64,000 bases of DNA. It comes from Zonotrichia leucophrys gambelii (taxonomy: Eukaryota; Chordata; Aves; Passeriformes; Passerellidae). The stretch lies in NCBI RefSeq assembly GCF_028769735.1, contig NC_088178.1, positions 6,452,001-6,516,000 of the forward strand, written 5' to 3'. The notes under the pieces were generated by a model, which searched no databases, was not told the DNA's origin, and saw only the letters and a program-made list of their open reading frames with translations. This document shows positions 1 to 12,092 of the stretch, piece by piece. Position 1 is the first letter of the stretch. The number at the start of each line of letters is the position of its first letter. The position numbers were made by a program, and so were the translations under genes.

Positions 1-59
1 GGCACTTTGTATCATAACTTATTGTCTCTTATGTACAAATCCACTTCTGGATTTAGATG

Positions 60-170
60 AAAGTAAAATTTTTTACAGCTTTTTAAAAATATGTTTTTAA
101 TGTTTTAAGTATTTAAAGTAAAATTTTTTACAAGTTTTTTAAAAAAATATTTATAATGTTTTAAATATTT
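60..170. repeat. 55-bp tandem duplication in the 3' UTR
   Basis: Two adjacent AT-rich copies begin with AAAGTAAAATTTTTTACA at 60 and 115, a period of 55 bases. The copies differ by a few substitutions and small length changes, so the duplication is not very recent. Confidence 0.8.
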
Positions 171-655
171 AAGAAAATAGTACTTTTCTTGGATTCTACT
201 TCTTTTTGAAGGAAGTGTGACTGATGTATTTGTTGTGTAAGGGAGTGAAAATGAGATACTGAGCTTAGCAGTAACTGACTCTCAGGCTGCAATACAAGGC
301 TGTTTGCATTTGGATAGGGATGTTTTTATTATGTAACTCTGGGGAGGTCTTAAACTTGGCCGAAGGCACTGGGATTCTTTTCATAGCTATAGTTCTCTGG
401 TCTACTTGAAAATGTAATTTTAATGTCTGTTACTCCAAGGACAGGAGGACAGTATAGCTGGGGTTAGAGTGTGTTGTGGCTTTGTGCTCCCAAAACCAGG
501 GAGACTGTAAACTGAGCAGCTCTGTAAATACACAGAGAGCTGAACACAAGAGCTTCAGCAGCACTTCCAGGCACAGGAGGTAGCTCTGCCTGTGTGCACA
601 AGCTGTACATATAATTTGTACTTCTATTTATTGGGGAGGGAGGAGGGATAATATT

Positions 656-664
656 TTATTTATA
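656..664 (+). promoter_or_regulatory. AU-rich element nonamer (TTATTTATA)
   Basis: Matches the UUAUUUA(U/A)(U/A) core bound by TTP and HuR-type proteins. It lies in a local AT-rich run (652-672) just after a GGGAGGGAGGAGGG tract. Its role depends on the surrounding 3' UTR call being right. Confidence 0.4.
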
Positions 665-1597
665 ATTTATAAACAGTTATTTTAAGTTAAGTCTCTTAAG
701 CTTCTTTAAAACTGGCCAGCGCAAAATCTCCTAGACGTATTTGTCCTTATCCAGCAGTGAAATATCTAGTCTCATCTGGGCACATAGGTTACACAGGATC
801 TTGTATAGGACTTCAGACTTTGCATGTAAGGGTATCTTTTTTTAATTTCTAGAGAGGAAATATAGAAGATGATCCTCCCAATAAAGCAGCTGGGGAACTA
901 TAGGGAAAAAGAAAATGTCACTTCAGACTGGAATAGAGCAGCAACCGGGTATTCTGTGCCCCTGCCCAAAATTACTTGACTACTTGTGGAAAAGGACTTG
1001 AGTTTTCTATTTCATCTGAACTCTTAAGCACTTGTAGAGGCTTGTGCATTGTACCAGCTCTGGCAGCAGTGTAGTTTGTCTGTGGCTTCTGTTTTCCATG
1101 GATTTGTGTAGAGGCAGCCATGCCTCGTGCTGGGTAGGGCTGTAGTTGTGGCCATGAACAGCAGAACCGAGTTCTCCTGCAGCCGTCGATACCAGTGACT
1201 CATCTGGAGTGGTCCTTGGTATGGATGCTGTGGGAGCAGGACGGGCATTTGTTTTCCTTTCTGTGTTGGAAGCACGAAGAAGGGAAAACCTTCTCTCCCC
1301 TTGTATCCAAAGGTGGTCAGTACTGTACGTGCTAACAAGTGAACACTGCTTGGACATTTGTTCCTCATGCAAATTGTCCATCAGACCCAGCTCTGGGCAC
1401 CCTTCTGCCATCAACCCAGGAGCAGGGTTTGGCAGAGTCAAAGGGAGACAAGTCTGGACAGATTGAGTTATTTTGGGGTAGGCACAGAGGAATTCCTCAG
1501 ACCATCTCACTTGAGTTAAGTTACAGGCTGCTTCAGCAAGGATTCCTGTGCACTCTGTGTTCTGTACTCTGCAGCCGCTAAATGTGGATGTTTGAGA

Positions 1598-1606
1598 TTA
1601 TTTATT
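1598..1606 (+). promoter_or_regulatory. AU-rich element nonamer (TTATTTATT)
   Basis: Second match to the ARE core, about 75 bases before the poly(A) signal. Two nonamers in one candidate 3' UTR make regulated mRNA decay more plausible than one alone. Confidence 0.4.
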
Positions 1607-1679
1607 TAAAATTCTGTGAATTGTTTTTCACTTTATTTTTGTAGGACAACGATGTTGTTAAAATGCAATTGTTTATATA

Positions 1680-1685
1680 AATAAA
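1680..1685 (+). promoter_or_regulatory. Poly(A) signal AATAAA
   Basis: A canonical hexamer in a TATAAATAAATTG context. A GT/T-rich downstream element (TGTGCTCCTTTGTTTGTGTT, about 1703-1722) follows at the expected distance, which puts cleavage near 1700. Upstream T-rich sequence (TTTTTCACTTTATTTTTG, about 1624-1641) fits a USE. Confidence 0.65.
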
Positions 1686-1700
1686 TTGAAAACTTTACCT

Positions 1701-4435
1701 TTATGTGCTCCTTTGTTTGTGTTTTCCTTCAGCAGTATTTCGGGTGGAACAGTTCTTTAATTGATTACATGGAGAATTACAGAGCATTACCAGCAGCACT
1801 AAATGCTCTGATGTGTCAAACCCAAGATGCCTGTAGCTTAAATTACCCAGATGCAGTATTTTTTTTCTCTTTGGCCTCAATGAAAAGGGATGTCACTATT
1901 CCATCCCTGGAGTAGCCAGCTCCTGTTATCTACATTCGAGATGCCAGCACAGCCCTGGCAGCTTCAAAGGGAAAGTACAATACTGGAGTTGCACAACACC
2001 ACTTTGGTGTAACTGACTTCCCTTCCTCTCTTCCCTTTTCCCAGGCTAGAACAGCCTAGAGCTGTTTCCTTTCATGCTTGGCATTCTTCAGAAGGGGAAA
2101 CTGCTTTGGGATGCAAGTGACCACTAGACAAGAGCAGGGCTGTGCTTCCTGAAATCTGGAGCAGGAGCTTGGACAATGTGTCCCTCTCTTGCAGTGAAAG
2201 CACCTTTGAGGCCACCCAGCCTCTTCCCTACATTTTCACCTCTGGTGAGAAACAAGGGGAAGCTGAGAAGGAGACATCCCAGAGGATCACTGTACTGCCT
2301 GTGAGTCACCACCTGCACCAGCCTCTGAGCAAATGTCACCTCAGTCCCCCTCAATCATCCCACTGCTGACTGTCCCCAGTACTCCCCCATCGCAGTATTG
2401 TGCCCTGTCCTCTCTAGCCTCTGCCTAGAGACCAACCCCCTAGCCACAGTACTTTACCTAGAGTCACCTTCCTTCTAGCTACGCAAAGTCCTCTCTGGTC
2501 CAGGCTTATCCCAGCTTCCCAAAGGTCAATATTCCCAACAGCTCTCCAGCCCTGAGAGTGTGATAGTTCTGCCTCTGCTTTGGAGCTCGTTTCCATCTCC
2601 AGAGATGTGCAGTTCCTTTGCATTTCTCCTGTATCCAGGCACCTAAACTCTTCCAGCAATTCTCCTCACCGCTCACTCCTCATCACTTCAGTGACCATCT
2701 TCAGTCCCAGAAACTAAACATCCTGAGGACCCTTGCAAAAGCATCACTTCAGTGCCTCTCCAAGCTGTGGGTGAATGGGGGCAGGTTCAGACTACATGTG
2801 GGGCTCTTTTCCTTTGACACCAGCCAGCTCGTTGTCCCCACAGGTGAATTGCCACTTCCCTGTTTGGGGAGAAGCTGAGCAAGGGAGGACAGGCGACAAG
2901 GCCGGTGGTTTCAGTGGGAGATGACGACCAGCGATCAGGAGGCTGCAGGATCATCCATGGAGAAGGTGGTTTGGGTGACTGCTGCCCTAATTAGGGAAGG
3001 CCCAGCCCGAATGGATTCGAACACAATGGCTGAGATAGTTTGATCTAGGAGGAGCTCCTCCTTCCCTCTGAGCAGGGGCATGTCCTGATGACACAAAAGA
3101 CAAGAATGTTCCCCAGAGGAACATTCCCTCCCTGCCCTGCCAAATTCTTGCTCCCCAGCCTGGGTTGAGGGAACTGTTGCACCCTAGGAAGTGTGATAAA
3201 GGAACCGGGCTCAGCAGGAAGCCCATCCAGGCTCAGGAGAGCTCTGTGCTTTGGGAGCAGGTCACCTCTCATCCCTGCCAAGGACTTTCCCCAGCATCAC
3301 TCCCTCTCTGCCCCATGCGTAGGAATTCCTTGCGTGCGCTGAGTTGGAGCCCTGCAGGCACCTGACTAGGTTGGGTTCTGCACCTGAGGTGAGCTGAGCT
3401 GAGCTACCAAGGCAGATTCCTTTGCAGATTCCAATTTCCAGATTCCAGGGGATCTTCCTGTAACAAGGAGCCGCAAGAAAATAATCCTTTGATTTTCAGC
3501 ATCAATCCAGAGAAGTCAATAAATGTCTTGGCTGGAGAGAGGGAATGGATCTGTCATGTGTTCCCTGCCTGTCCACAGCCAATGAAATAAGTGAACAATT
3601 CTGGAAATTGCAAATCTGTGCTCTTCCCTTTGGAAGACTGGGAAGAAAAACACAAAAATGTTGTAGGAATGTACATATAGGACAGAAAAGAGCTGGCTGT
3701 AGCTCTATGCTCTAAATGTGGAAAAGGAGGTGATCTGAGACATCTTACCCCCTTTGCTAAAATGCATGAAAAGGGCCACACAAGGCAGAAATGCAGCAAT
3801 ATCCCAAAGGAATATCATAGGGAAAAAGCCCTCTTTGGGAAGAGCTGAGTGCTCCTCTTCCTTTAATCTGGGATTTCAGTTTGTAAATAACATACCGAGG
3901 AGCAGCAGAATTGGATTCAATTTGTAATTCTTTCCTCTGATCCTCTGGGGGTTTTTTTTCCTATTAGCATAAAACCTGGGAGTTCCGTGCTTACTTACAG
4001 AATAAGTCTAGATATTTTTATCAATATTGGCAAGATACAGATCAAAACCAAAATCAAACCCAACCCAATTTTCCATTCTGTGATTTTCTTGTCTGACTAT
4101 CCTGAGTCCTCACTGAAAATCTCAGTGATCACGTGCAGCTAAAGCTCGGGAAAGCAGAACCAGAGGTGGCCTGGGCAAGTTGGGAGCTGAGCAGCTTTGG
4201 GAGAAGGAACCTGTTAAAGCTAGTGAGATCTCACCATTTTGCCATTGGAGAGGGCAGGGTACAGAGCACTCTGAATTTGACTCATGCTGGTTGCTTTTCA
4301 TCCAACAGGCATTCCTCATTGCAGAGAAAGCAAGGCAGGGAAACCCTAAACCTGGGGGGAGAAGGCAAATAATGTTCAAAACATCTGCTTTCAAACTAAC
4401 CCACTGCATACCCACTGAGGATCTCTGCATCAATG
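1701..4435. other. Unique intergenic sequence, no gene recognised
   Basis: Open frames here are under 90 codons and show no family resemblance. Nothing repetitive stands out except a short TGAGC triplication near 3389-3404. The composition is moderately GC between 2.1 and 3.4 kb, then AT-richer. Confidence 0.6.
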
Positions 4436-4569
4436 CCTCATCCCTGGAAGTTTCCAAGGCCAGGCTGAATGAGATTTGGAACAACCTGGACGCCTGGAAG
4501 CAGCAGGGGATAGAGATGATCTTTAATGTCCCTTCCAACCCCAGCCAGTCTGAGTTTCTATGATTCTGC
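4436..4569 (+). mobile_element. CR1 LINE 3' end, plus orientation
   Basis: Contains the eroded CR1 tail order: CCTGGAAGTTTCCAAGGCC, AGGCTGAATGAGATTTGGAACAACCTGG (read in pieces), then GATGATCTTTAATGTCCCTTCC and a terminal TTTCTATGATTCTG. The frame across it is coincidental. It is clearly diverged from intact CR1 tails. Confidence 0.8.
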
Positions 4570-4639
4570 CTAGCCCATAGCAGGGCACATCTACAAAAAC
4601 CTGAAAATACTTTGCATCTTCTAACCAACTGCAACCCTA

Positions 4640-4642
4640 ATA

Positions 4643-4675
<33 letters not shown>
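4640..4675. repeat. (TA)n microsatellite followed by a T run
   Basis: About 13 TA units run from 4640 to 4665, then roughly 11 T residues. Probably length-polymorphic. Confidence 0.95.
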
Positions 4676-4677
<2 letters not shown>

Positions 4678-4781
4678 TGTTAAATTACTTAAGAGTTACC
4701 AGAAGTTACTGACAAAACACAAAGTGTCACACAACCAGGAGCATCCTGCTTTGCTTGCAAGTGCCTCAGATCTCTACATAA

Positions 4782-4826
4782 TAGAATCACAGAATCAGTA
4801 AGGTTGGAAAAGACATCCAAGATCAA
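4782..4826 (-). mobile_element. CR1 3' end fragment, minus orientation
   Basis: ATAGAATCACAGAATCAGTA, then AGGTTGGAAAAGACATCCAA and GATCA, which is the reverse complement of a CR1 terminus. Only the extreme 3' end is present, typical of 5'-truncated CR1 insertions. Confidence 0.75.
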
Positions 4827-5085
4827 AGTAGCAGCTCATGCTTGTGTCTCAGGACAAAGCCCACAATCCTTCCAAGGCACTGTGGGAGCTGCATTCCTGC
4901 TCTGTATTTTATTTTCTCACAGTAACCAGGTGTAGCCCAGGCTCACTCCGTGGTGGATGTAGGTGTGTGCGAGCATCCCTGTCCAAACCTGCCCTGCTGA
5001 CAGGGAACTTTAACGCCCATTCTTTTGCCCCAAAAGCACCGCTTTTGAGGTTGATTTTCCTCTGAGAGCACCTGAAACCTTTGAA

Positions 5086-5101
5086 ACACACACACACACA
5101 C
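5086..5101. repeat. (AC)n microsatellite
   Basis: Eight AC units, followed by CCCAAAATAG. Confidence 0.9.
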
Positions 5102-8100
5102 CCCAAAATAGCTAAAAGACTGAAAGCAATGCCCAGGACACTGAGCAGCTGTGGAGATGGGAAAGCCTTTTCCCCAAATGGTCTCATCTTCCTTTCCCCT
5201 TTAGAAAATCTACCCAAGGAAATTATTCCATAGGCATTCATCAAGGGAACACCGTGAAAACCACACAGGCTTCAGCTAACAGGGATATCCCCAAATTTAT
5301 GCTGGAAGATCCTTAGAGGTGGGAGGAGAAGCCAATACCGCAAGAAGCACCAGGACTTTGTGGTAAAAACCCAGTAAAAGGATTTTTTAATATGATTTTA
5401 AGCACTGAAACTCTCCAGTGAGCCATGACAGAGAAACAAAACACAGCTGTTCTCCAGCAGCTCCAAAACCCTGCCCTGGGAGCTGAGACAGCTCAGTGTC
5501 CTTGCAATTGTGGCTTTCCAGCTTGTTGCCTAGATGAGATTAATTAATCCTGCCTAACAAATAATGGCAGAGTTTCTAAGTAGCAGTGGTGGGTACTCAT
5601 TATAGTAAATCGTGGCTGAGCTGGCACAGAGGTGAAATAGCAGCTCTTACACAAGGTAGGGATATTCCATGCGGTGATGCCATCACATCCAGAGCTATTA
5701 CGTCCAGAGAGGCAGGGAGGGAGAGACCATTCCAACTAAATCAGGGCTGGGATTTTTATAGCATGGAGAATTTCAGTGAAGGCATGAAAAAAGAAAACAT
5801 TTTAAAATTAGAAATGGACTGAGTTTTCTGAGTGCCCAATGAATTGGTAGAATTTCAGGCAAATTCAGGATGTGTTTCTGGCAGTGGGTCAGTGAACCAT
5901 CTTTTCACTGCTTGCTAGGTCAAGTGTTTGAGTATTAGTCATCATAACTGACCCAGGCTGGATGGGGAAAAATGATTTCCCAACCTAATCATGAAGAGGA
6001 AGACCTATTTATAAATGAATAAAAGGATTTAGCATCATTCCAAAGGGAAGATGACATAATTGTATAGTAAGAAACCTTGTATGTTCTACGTAGTCTTCAC
6101 TCTGTATCAGGAATGACTTTCATTCTATTATAAATTGAATCTCCAGCTCAGTAGGTGGACATGGATAAAACATTGATCCAAAGTTTCCGTGTGTTTTTCC
6201 TCAGTCCGAAGAAAGAAAAAGGATCCTTATCTCATTTTGAGGAAAATTTGAGGGACATATGAACACCATCCATGAAGTTAATGTCTCCCATAACTGCAGA
6301 ACAAATATCAGAACACTCAAGGAGAGATGAGACTTTGAAAAATGACTCTGCTTCAGCAGAGCCCAGGGGTTTGGTTTCTGCAACTCCAGGGAACTCCTGA
6401 AAGCATCTCTGGAAATTTTCTGTCTGACAGTGAAGTCCACAGCGCCCCCAGAGCACAGGAAGGTTTTCTGGATCACTTAGTAAGGAGGTGCCAAATGTGT
6501 AAGGCTTTGCAGTTAAAATATCTCTTTAAATAGAAGAAAAATTAGGACAGGCAATGGTTCATAGCAAGCCATGTTTTTAAAAGCAGCAGCAAAAATAAAA
6601 CCATTTCTCATGTGAATTGAGAATAAAAATCCCCAGGGTTCCTTTTTTGTTTTTAGGAAGTTGATTTCCTCTTTGAAGTCACTTCCTCATTCACCCTTTG
6701 TTGCAAATATTTCTCGTAAATCCCTTTAAAACTTCTCTGCAAATTAGTGAACATTTACCACCATTTCCCTTAATATTTGTTTATTCCACAGCCAGCTCTC
6801 CAGTGCCTTCAGCTGTTCGAGGTAGCATTGGTGAACCTGCACATGATTTGCATGACATTGGCCTGTTGTAAGCATAATTTGCACTTCCTACCCTCCTTCT
6901 TCAGAGAATGCAATGGCAAGAGAGATGCAAAGCCTTTTCCCTATGGAATTTGTTATAGACTGAAAATTTGCCATTGTGTTTTGACACAAACCAGCACCTT
7001 GGGACAGTGTGTGCTCTGAACCAACCTGAAAAACTCTTCTGCAGCTGTGTATCAGATTTAGAACTGGCTTCTGAAAAACTCAAGAGCTTGTCTGCATCTC
7101 CTGACATTGCAAAAATGAACAGGGAAGCTCCCTAGAAAAGGTTCCCATGAGATTTCTGTCACTTCTGATTTCAGACAGATATCTCAAGAATAAACTCCAA
7201 AATAGAATTTTAATTATTTTTAAACTTTTTTGTCCTCTTCACTTAGAAACCAGGAACCAGAAGACAGAAGGAGGAATGATTTCATAATAGTTTGTCTGAG
7301 AAAAAAATACATTGAGAGAAGGATGTGCCGTTCCCCATCACATTAAATCTGTTTGCTCATCCTCAGTAACTACAAAATTTACTGGGGGAAATGGAAGTCA
7401 GGTAAATCATCTCGAGTGACTAATAAAATTTTTATTTATTTGCCTCTAGCCCCATTTTCACAGGAAGATCCATCCTTTAAAAAAGAAGATACATTACTCA
7501 TGAACAGCACCTGAATGGGTAGGCAACATGGCAGGTTATGATTAAGGTTCTTTATTACTAAAGGGCCATAAATGCACACAATTTGACAGAGCAATCCATC
7601 ATTGCTTGACTTGCACAAAGCCAGCCCCACCTTCCAGTTCACAGCCAGGCTCAATTCTCCTCAAATCAAGCTCTTCTTACTCCACTGGTGATGTTTAATC
7701 AAAAATTATGACTGCACACTTTGATTCCCCTAACAAGCCCCCTGCTTATTTCTCCTCCCTGCTTCTCATTACCCTGACAGGGCACAGACTCCAAGGGGAT
7801 AAGAAAAAAAGTGCATTTACTTGTAAAATAAGTTCATACAAGTCAAATTTTTGCAAATTTTGCTTTCTAATTTTATTGAGTTAATTTTCACCAATCTAAA
7901 ATCTATCTAAAAGCTTGAAAATGTGAAAATTTGGACTTGGAGCCTCTCTTTTTTATTTTTTTCCAGACAATACTTATCCAGTTCTATCCTCAGATCTATT
8001 CTTAAATAAAAAATGGGACCATTCCCAGGGGAAAGGGCGAGCTGCTTTGTGTTTATTGCTTTTTTAGGTAAGAGCTGGAGCATGTCTCCAAATCCAGTAT

Positions 8101-8649
8101 TAAAAGTTATAATAAACATCTTCCAAGTTTTGATTGTCATAACGTAAAATACTCCTCTGCAGACTATGATATTGCCTCTTTTAGGCTTCTTGCTTACTAT
8201 TTAAACAAGAACATATATTTAGTACTTAAGTAGGACTATATTATAAGAAAAATAACATTTTTTATTTAGAATAGAATATAACATGGAGATCTTACAATGA
8301 ATGAAAGTTAAGTTTGAAGGAAATACAGACCTACTGAGACAAGGAACTGCATGTCAGGCAATAAACAGCTTAAGCCCTACTTAACAATGATATCAGAAAT
8401 CAGAAGGGGTGCAATGAAACCAATTTTAAAATAAATAAATACATAAATTATAATGGGGGAACACAATAGGAAAAATCCATGGGAGGGCAGTGCTGAGGTT
8501 CCCCTGCCTGAGTGCAGCTTTGAGAAAAGCAATGTGGAATTTTACTCTCAAATTACTTTTTTCCTTTGTGTAAAAAAAATATTTACTATCTCCTTAAAAT
8601 GTCCCTGCATGTCCAGCCAAAATCTTAACCTTCCCATCCCTAAACACAA
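5102..8649. other. AT-rich unique sequence, no gene recognised
   Basis: No open frame above about 90 codons and no repeat family recognised. Long A/T runs are common, especially from 6.5 to 8.4 kb. Reads as intergenic or intronic filler. Confidence 0.6.
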
Positions 8650-8700
8650 AGTCATAGGATCATGGAATGATTTGGATCTTCTTGTTCCATCCCCTGCACT
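8650..8700 (-). mobile_element. Possible CR1 3' end fragment, minus orientation
   Basis: GTCATAGGATCATGGAATGA followed by TTTGGATCTTCTTGTTCCAT resembles the reverse complement of a CR1 tail, but only about 50 bases are alike. A chance match is possible. Confidence 0.45.
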
Positions 8701-8829
8701 GTCTGCAGACACAAGGACAGAATTGCTCTGTTCTCTGTTCAGATGTCGTAGGCCACAGCCTGTGCTGAGGAAACTCCTTAGGGCTCAAGCTGGGCCCTGG
8801 ACTTTTCCTGATTTCCAACAAAAGCATCT

Positions 8830-9826
8830 TTAAGGTGAAGTTTATTTTGTTCTGGCATTACGCATCTCGAGTGGCCTCAGGATGAGTAAGGAGCAGACAT
8901 GTGGAGCCGCATTCACCCAGAGCTGGAATCCCCTTTTGCCCCCGCCCCGCCAGAGCAAACAGGAGCTCATTTCCATCTCCTTTGTGTCCTGGGAAGCAAG
9001 GAAACCTCTCAGCTTGAGCCCATGGAAGTTTTCAGACAAATCTCTTTTGTTGGAATGTAATACTTTGGAGAAAAGCCAAGTTCAACTAAAGTGTCCTTGG
9101 GAAGTGTTTCTCAGGTCTAGCAAGGAATGTGTTGGTCAAAACACAGCTGAGGCCTTCCCCTTCCCCTCCATCTGCCAGAGAGAGCAGAGAGGTTTAACCT
9201 CTCCTGGGCCAGTGCTTGGGATGAGCTTTTGTGACACCTCAATCCTCCAGGTAAGTACGTTAACTCCCAATAAAATCACTGTTGCAGGGTTACTCTTTCC
9301 CCATCAATTCCTTTCTTTCATTTAAAAACCCCACAACTTTAAGTTTCTATTTCTCTTCCATCATAAAATAGTAACATTTGTAGGATGACAGATCTTCTGC
9401 TTACCACTAGTCCTGGAGCAGAGTCCTTTGGCCCAATTGGCAGAGAGAGCATCACCTGGGCAGTGTATTCCCAGCACCATGATGCTGTAAAAGGAAACAA
9501 AAGACCAAACTATGATTGCACCACTTGGATCATATTTCTTCCATTATCATAGAAAAAAAAAAGATGTTTAACATGGTATGTATAAGCTGTTTGGGGTTTG
9601 AAAGCCTAAGGAAAATTAAGATATTTAATGCTGCCCTCAAATGAACTGGGACAAGGAGAAAGGTTTTAAAATTCCCCCTATATGCAAAGTGGAACCATTG
9701 TCAAGCACAAAAAGTCATGCTAGAGCACAGCAAAACTGCCTCTGGGAAGTAACCCAAATTAATTTAAATTGGGTAGGGAAAACCCTACCTATTTGTTTGT
9801 TCTGACTCTGATGTCAGCCTGTGAAG
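8830..9826. other. Unique sequence with a 147-codon open frame and a consensus splice donor
   Basis: The plus-strand frame 8882-9325 has no recognisable domain. A CAG|GTAAGT donor lies at 9248-9256, inside it. No matching conserved exon start is evident, so I do not call an exon. It could be a non-coding RNA exon or chance. Confidence 0.35.
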
Positions 9827-9915
9827 GCGTGTGAAGATAGAGACACCGACCCGTTCATACTTTCGAGCCCTACGTGGCGCATCTGACGCACTCCAGGAGG
9901 GCAGGGCGTGAGGGG
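9827..9915. other. Local CpG cluster
   Basis: About eight CpG dinucleotides fall in roughly 90 bases (AAGGCGTG, CACCGACCCG, TTTCGAGC, CTACGTGGCGC, TGACGC, GGGCGTG), while the flanks are CpG-poor. The following bases to about 10460 are GC-rich with no recognised gene. It could be part of a young insertion or a small regulatory island. Confidence 0.5.
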
Positions 9916-12020
9916 TGCAGGCTCTGCTATGGCACCACGGCTCCCTCCTCCCCTCCTTCCCAGAGCCCTGGAATGCTGGGGGGATGCAGCCAATCATGGG
10001 CCCAACCCTGGAGTCACCAAGCAGAACCCGGTCACAGAGTGGTCCCTGTACAGGAAGCAGGGCAGTCTGTGGTGTGACAGGAAAGGGAGACTCAAGCTGC
10101 CTGTGGGGTCAGAAAAGATCTCAGAGTTATGAGACCCTTGGGAATATTAACCAAACCCAGCCCTTTGTGTGATGCCATGGTCCCTGGGGTTCCCACCACA
10201 GGGCAGTGGGTGCTGGGAACAGCACAGTGGGAGGGTCACCCCAGCACATCCCAAGTGTGAGGAAACCCCTGGCACCTTCTGTGCACCTCTCAAAGGTCAC
10301 CCCTACAGGGCACGAAGTTGAGCACATCACCCAGGGGTTCATGAACGACAGCAAAGTGGGGGAGAAGCACAGATAAAAGCCCTGCAGATGCCTAAAGTCA
10401 GCAGGGCTGTCCTCGGGTGTCCTGGCAGCAAGACTGGCAGTCCAACTGCTGTGGAGCTTTAATATTTATAATTATTTGAATTATTGACTACTGCTCCAAG
10501 AGCCTGGACAAAGGAGGTACCTCCTGGATGAGGGCGGAAGAGCTCCCTGCTCCCTCCTGCCTTTTCCAGTGGTTCCTCACTCCCCTCTCCTCTATCGGGG
10601 CTATCTGCAGGCACAAAGACCTGGAGAAGTTTCCTGGAAAGGCTGTGCTGATCAGACACACATTTTAGTGGCCAGCATTCACTGCTTGGCTCAGTGCCTT
10701 TGGAAGAGCTCCGCGAGCTCACTTAGTTGAGCTCAAGACCCATCACCACAGTGTGGGGATGAACCCCAGAACTCTGAGGTGGGGATGTTCTTTGAAGCAG
10801 GATATGGGAAAGGGCATCATCGCATTGAGAACTGCTCCACAACTGTTGGAGAAACATCTCTCAGCAGCCTTTCCTTAAGGGGCTCAAGCATCAGCCCTGT
10901 GTCATCAGTTCTTCCACCTCTTCCACGCATGCTCCATTAGTTATCATTGTTCATATTCTCATGGTGCCCAGAGGCCTCTATGGACAGCAGCTCTTGTGGT
11001 CCAGAAACAAAAAGTAGCTACACAGACCTTCATGTGAAGGGCTTCCTTTTCAGAAAGACACAACTCAGCAGAGAAATAAAGCATCCAAAGTGTGGTGGGT
11101 TTCCTTGTGAAGGAAAAAAAATATTACAAGGAGACAGAGTCAAATATGGAGCAAAGGAAGAAGAGGAACAGGAGCAATGAAGAGAAAGCATAGGAAGAAG
11201 AGAAAAAAGGAGATGCTGACAGCAAAGGAGGAAGGGCAATGAAGGAAGGGGAAGGCTCTGGGAAGGAATAAACAGCAGAGGCATTTGAGAGTGGGCAAAC
11301 AGTCACCAAGCAGGAACAGTCAGCAGTGGACATCACACCATGTGCACACTGCCATCTGGGCAAGGCCATCAGGAAAGGGGGCAGAAAGGGCTGGCAGATA
11401 TGACATGGACATTCAACTGTCCCCCCAGGAGCTCCAGCTGCCCCAAGGACAGCCCCCTAGGGCCGGCTCACCCAGCACATCTGCAGAGACACTGTGGAGC
11501 TTCCCGCCCTCGCTTCACCGCCTCTGCTTTCCAGCTCTTCCTTGCTCTTTATTTTCTTTTACTTTCCCTTTTACGGAACAGTCCTTGGTTCTGGTGGCTC
11601 TCCCAAAGAGATTTGTCTGTCAGGGCCAGCATAGCTCCTTTTGACAAGTCCCACGAATTTCTTCCCCCTGAGGAAGGAGGCAAACCCACAGCCCACCTCC
11701 TGTCTGATCCTTCTCCGGTTGCTTTGCAAAGTCAACTGAGCTGTGACTCAGAAGACAAAAAAAGAGTCTTTTCTCCCCAGTGTAGTCAGTGGACAGAGCT
11801 GTGCACCTACAGAGGATGATTCAGACCAACTTGGATGTGTAAAACCTTGCAATTTTTGGAAAATTTTCTGAAATCGTCTGAAATCGTAAAGCTCCCTATG
11901 GCTGCCTAAATCATTTGTGACTTACACTAAAGCAGAGGGAGAAATATCGACTGAAGCACTTGGTAGTGACAGAATACAATGAAAATTTCATGGTTCCTCC
12001 TTACATTACATTGAATTACA
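9916..12020. other. Intergenic sequence, no gene recognised
   Basis: GC-rich to about 10.4 kb, then mixed. A purine-rich run (GGAAGAAGAGGAACAGGAGC and similar) spans 11145-11270. Overlapping frames at 11285-11819 (up to 159 codons) show no protein family and contain serine/proline-rich chance sequence. Confidence 0.55.
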
Positions 12021-12092
12021 TCAAAGCTGGACTTCTATGAGCTTTTTGGGTCTCTTCCAACTCAGGATATTCTGCAATTCTATGATTCTATA
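12021..12092 (+). mobile_element. CR1-type 3' tail, plus orientation
   Basis: GCTGGACTTCTATGAGCTTT, GGGTCTCTTCCAACTCAGGA and TATTCTGCAATTCTATGATT form the standard end of CR1 copies, with the terminal ATTCTATG repeats. Only about 70 bases remain. Confidence 0.75.

Larger units (their letters stand above)
1..1700 (+). other. Probable 3' UTR (terminal exon end) of an unidentified plus-strand gene
   Basis: No coding frame of note is seen on the plus strand, but the stretch ends in a textbook polyadenylation context: AATAAA at 1680-1685 followed by a T/GT-rich segment near 1703-1730. Two nonamers matching the AU-rich instability element UUAUUUA(U/A)(U/A) are present at 656-664 and 1598-1606, with further ATTTA pentamers near 627 and 659. 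Such elements are known from short-lived mRNAs, so the upstream gene may encode an inducible or regulatory product; that is inference. The stop codon and coding exons would lie before base 1. I do not recognise the gene. A non-coding RNA end is an alternative reading. Confidence 0.55.

Noticed and set aside
4122..4634. 170-codon minus-strand open frame
   Set aside because: It runs antisense through a CR1 tail and unique DNA, with no protein-like pattern.
8882..9325. Coding exon ending at the GTAAGT donor at 9251
   Set aside because: The donor is inside the frame, with no recognisable protein and no convincing acceptor upstream.
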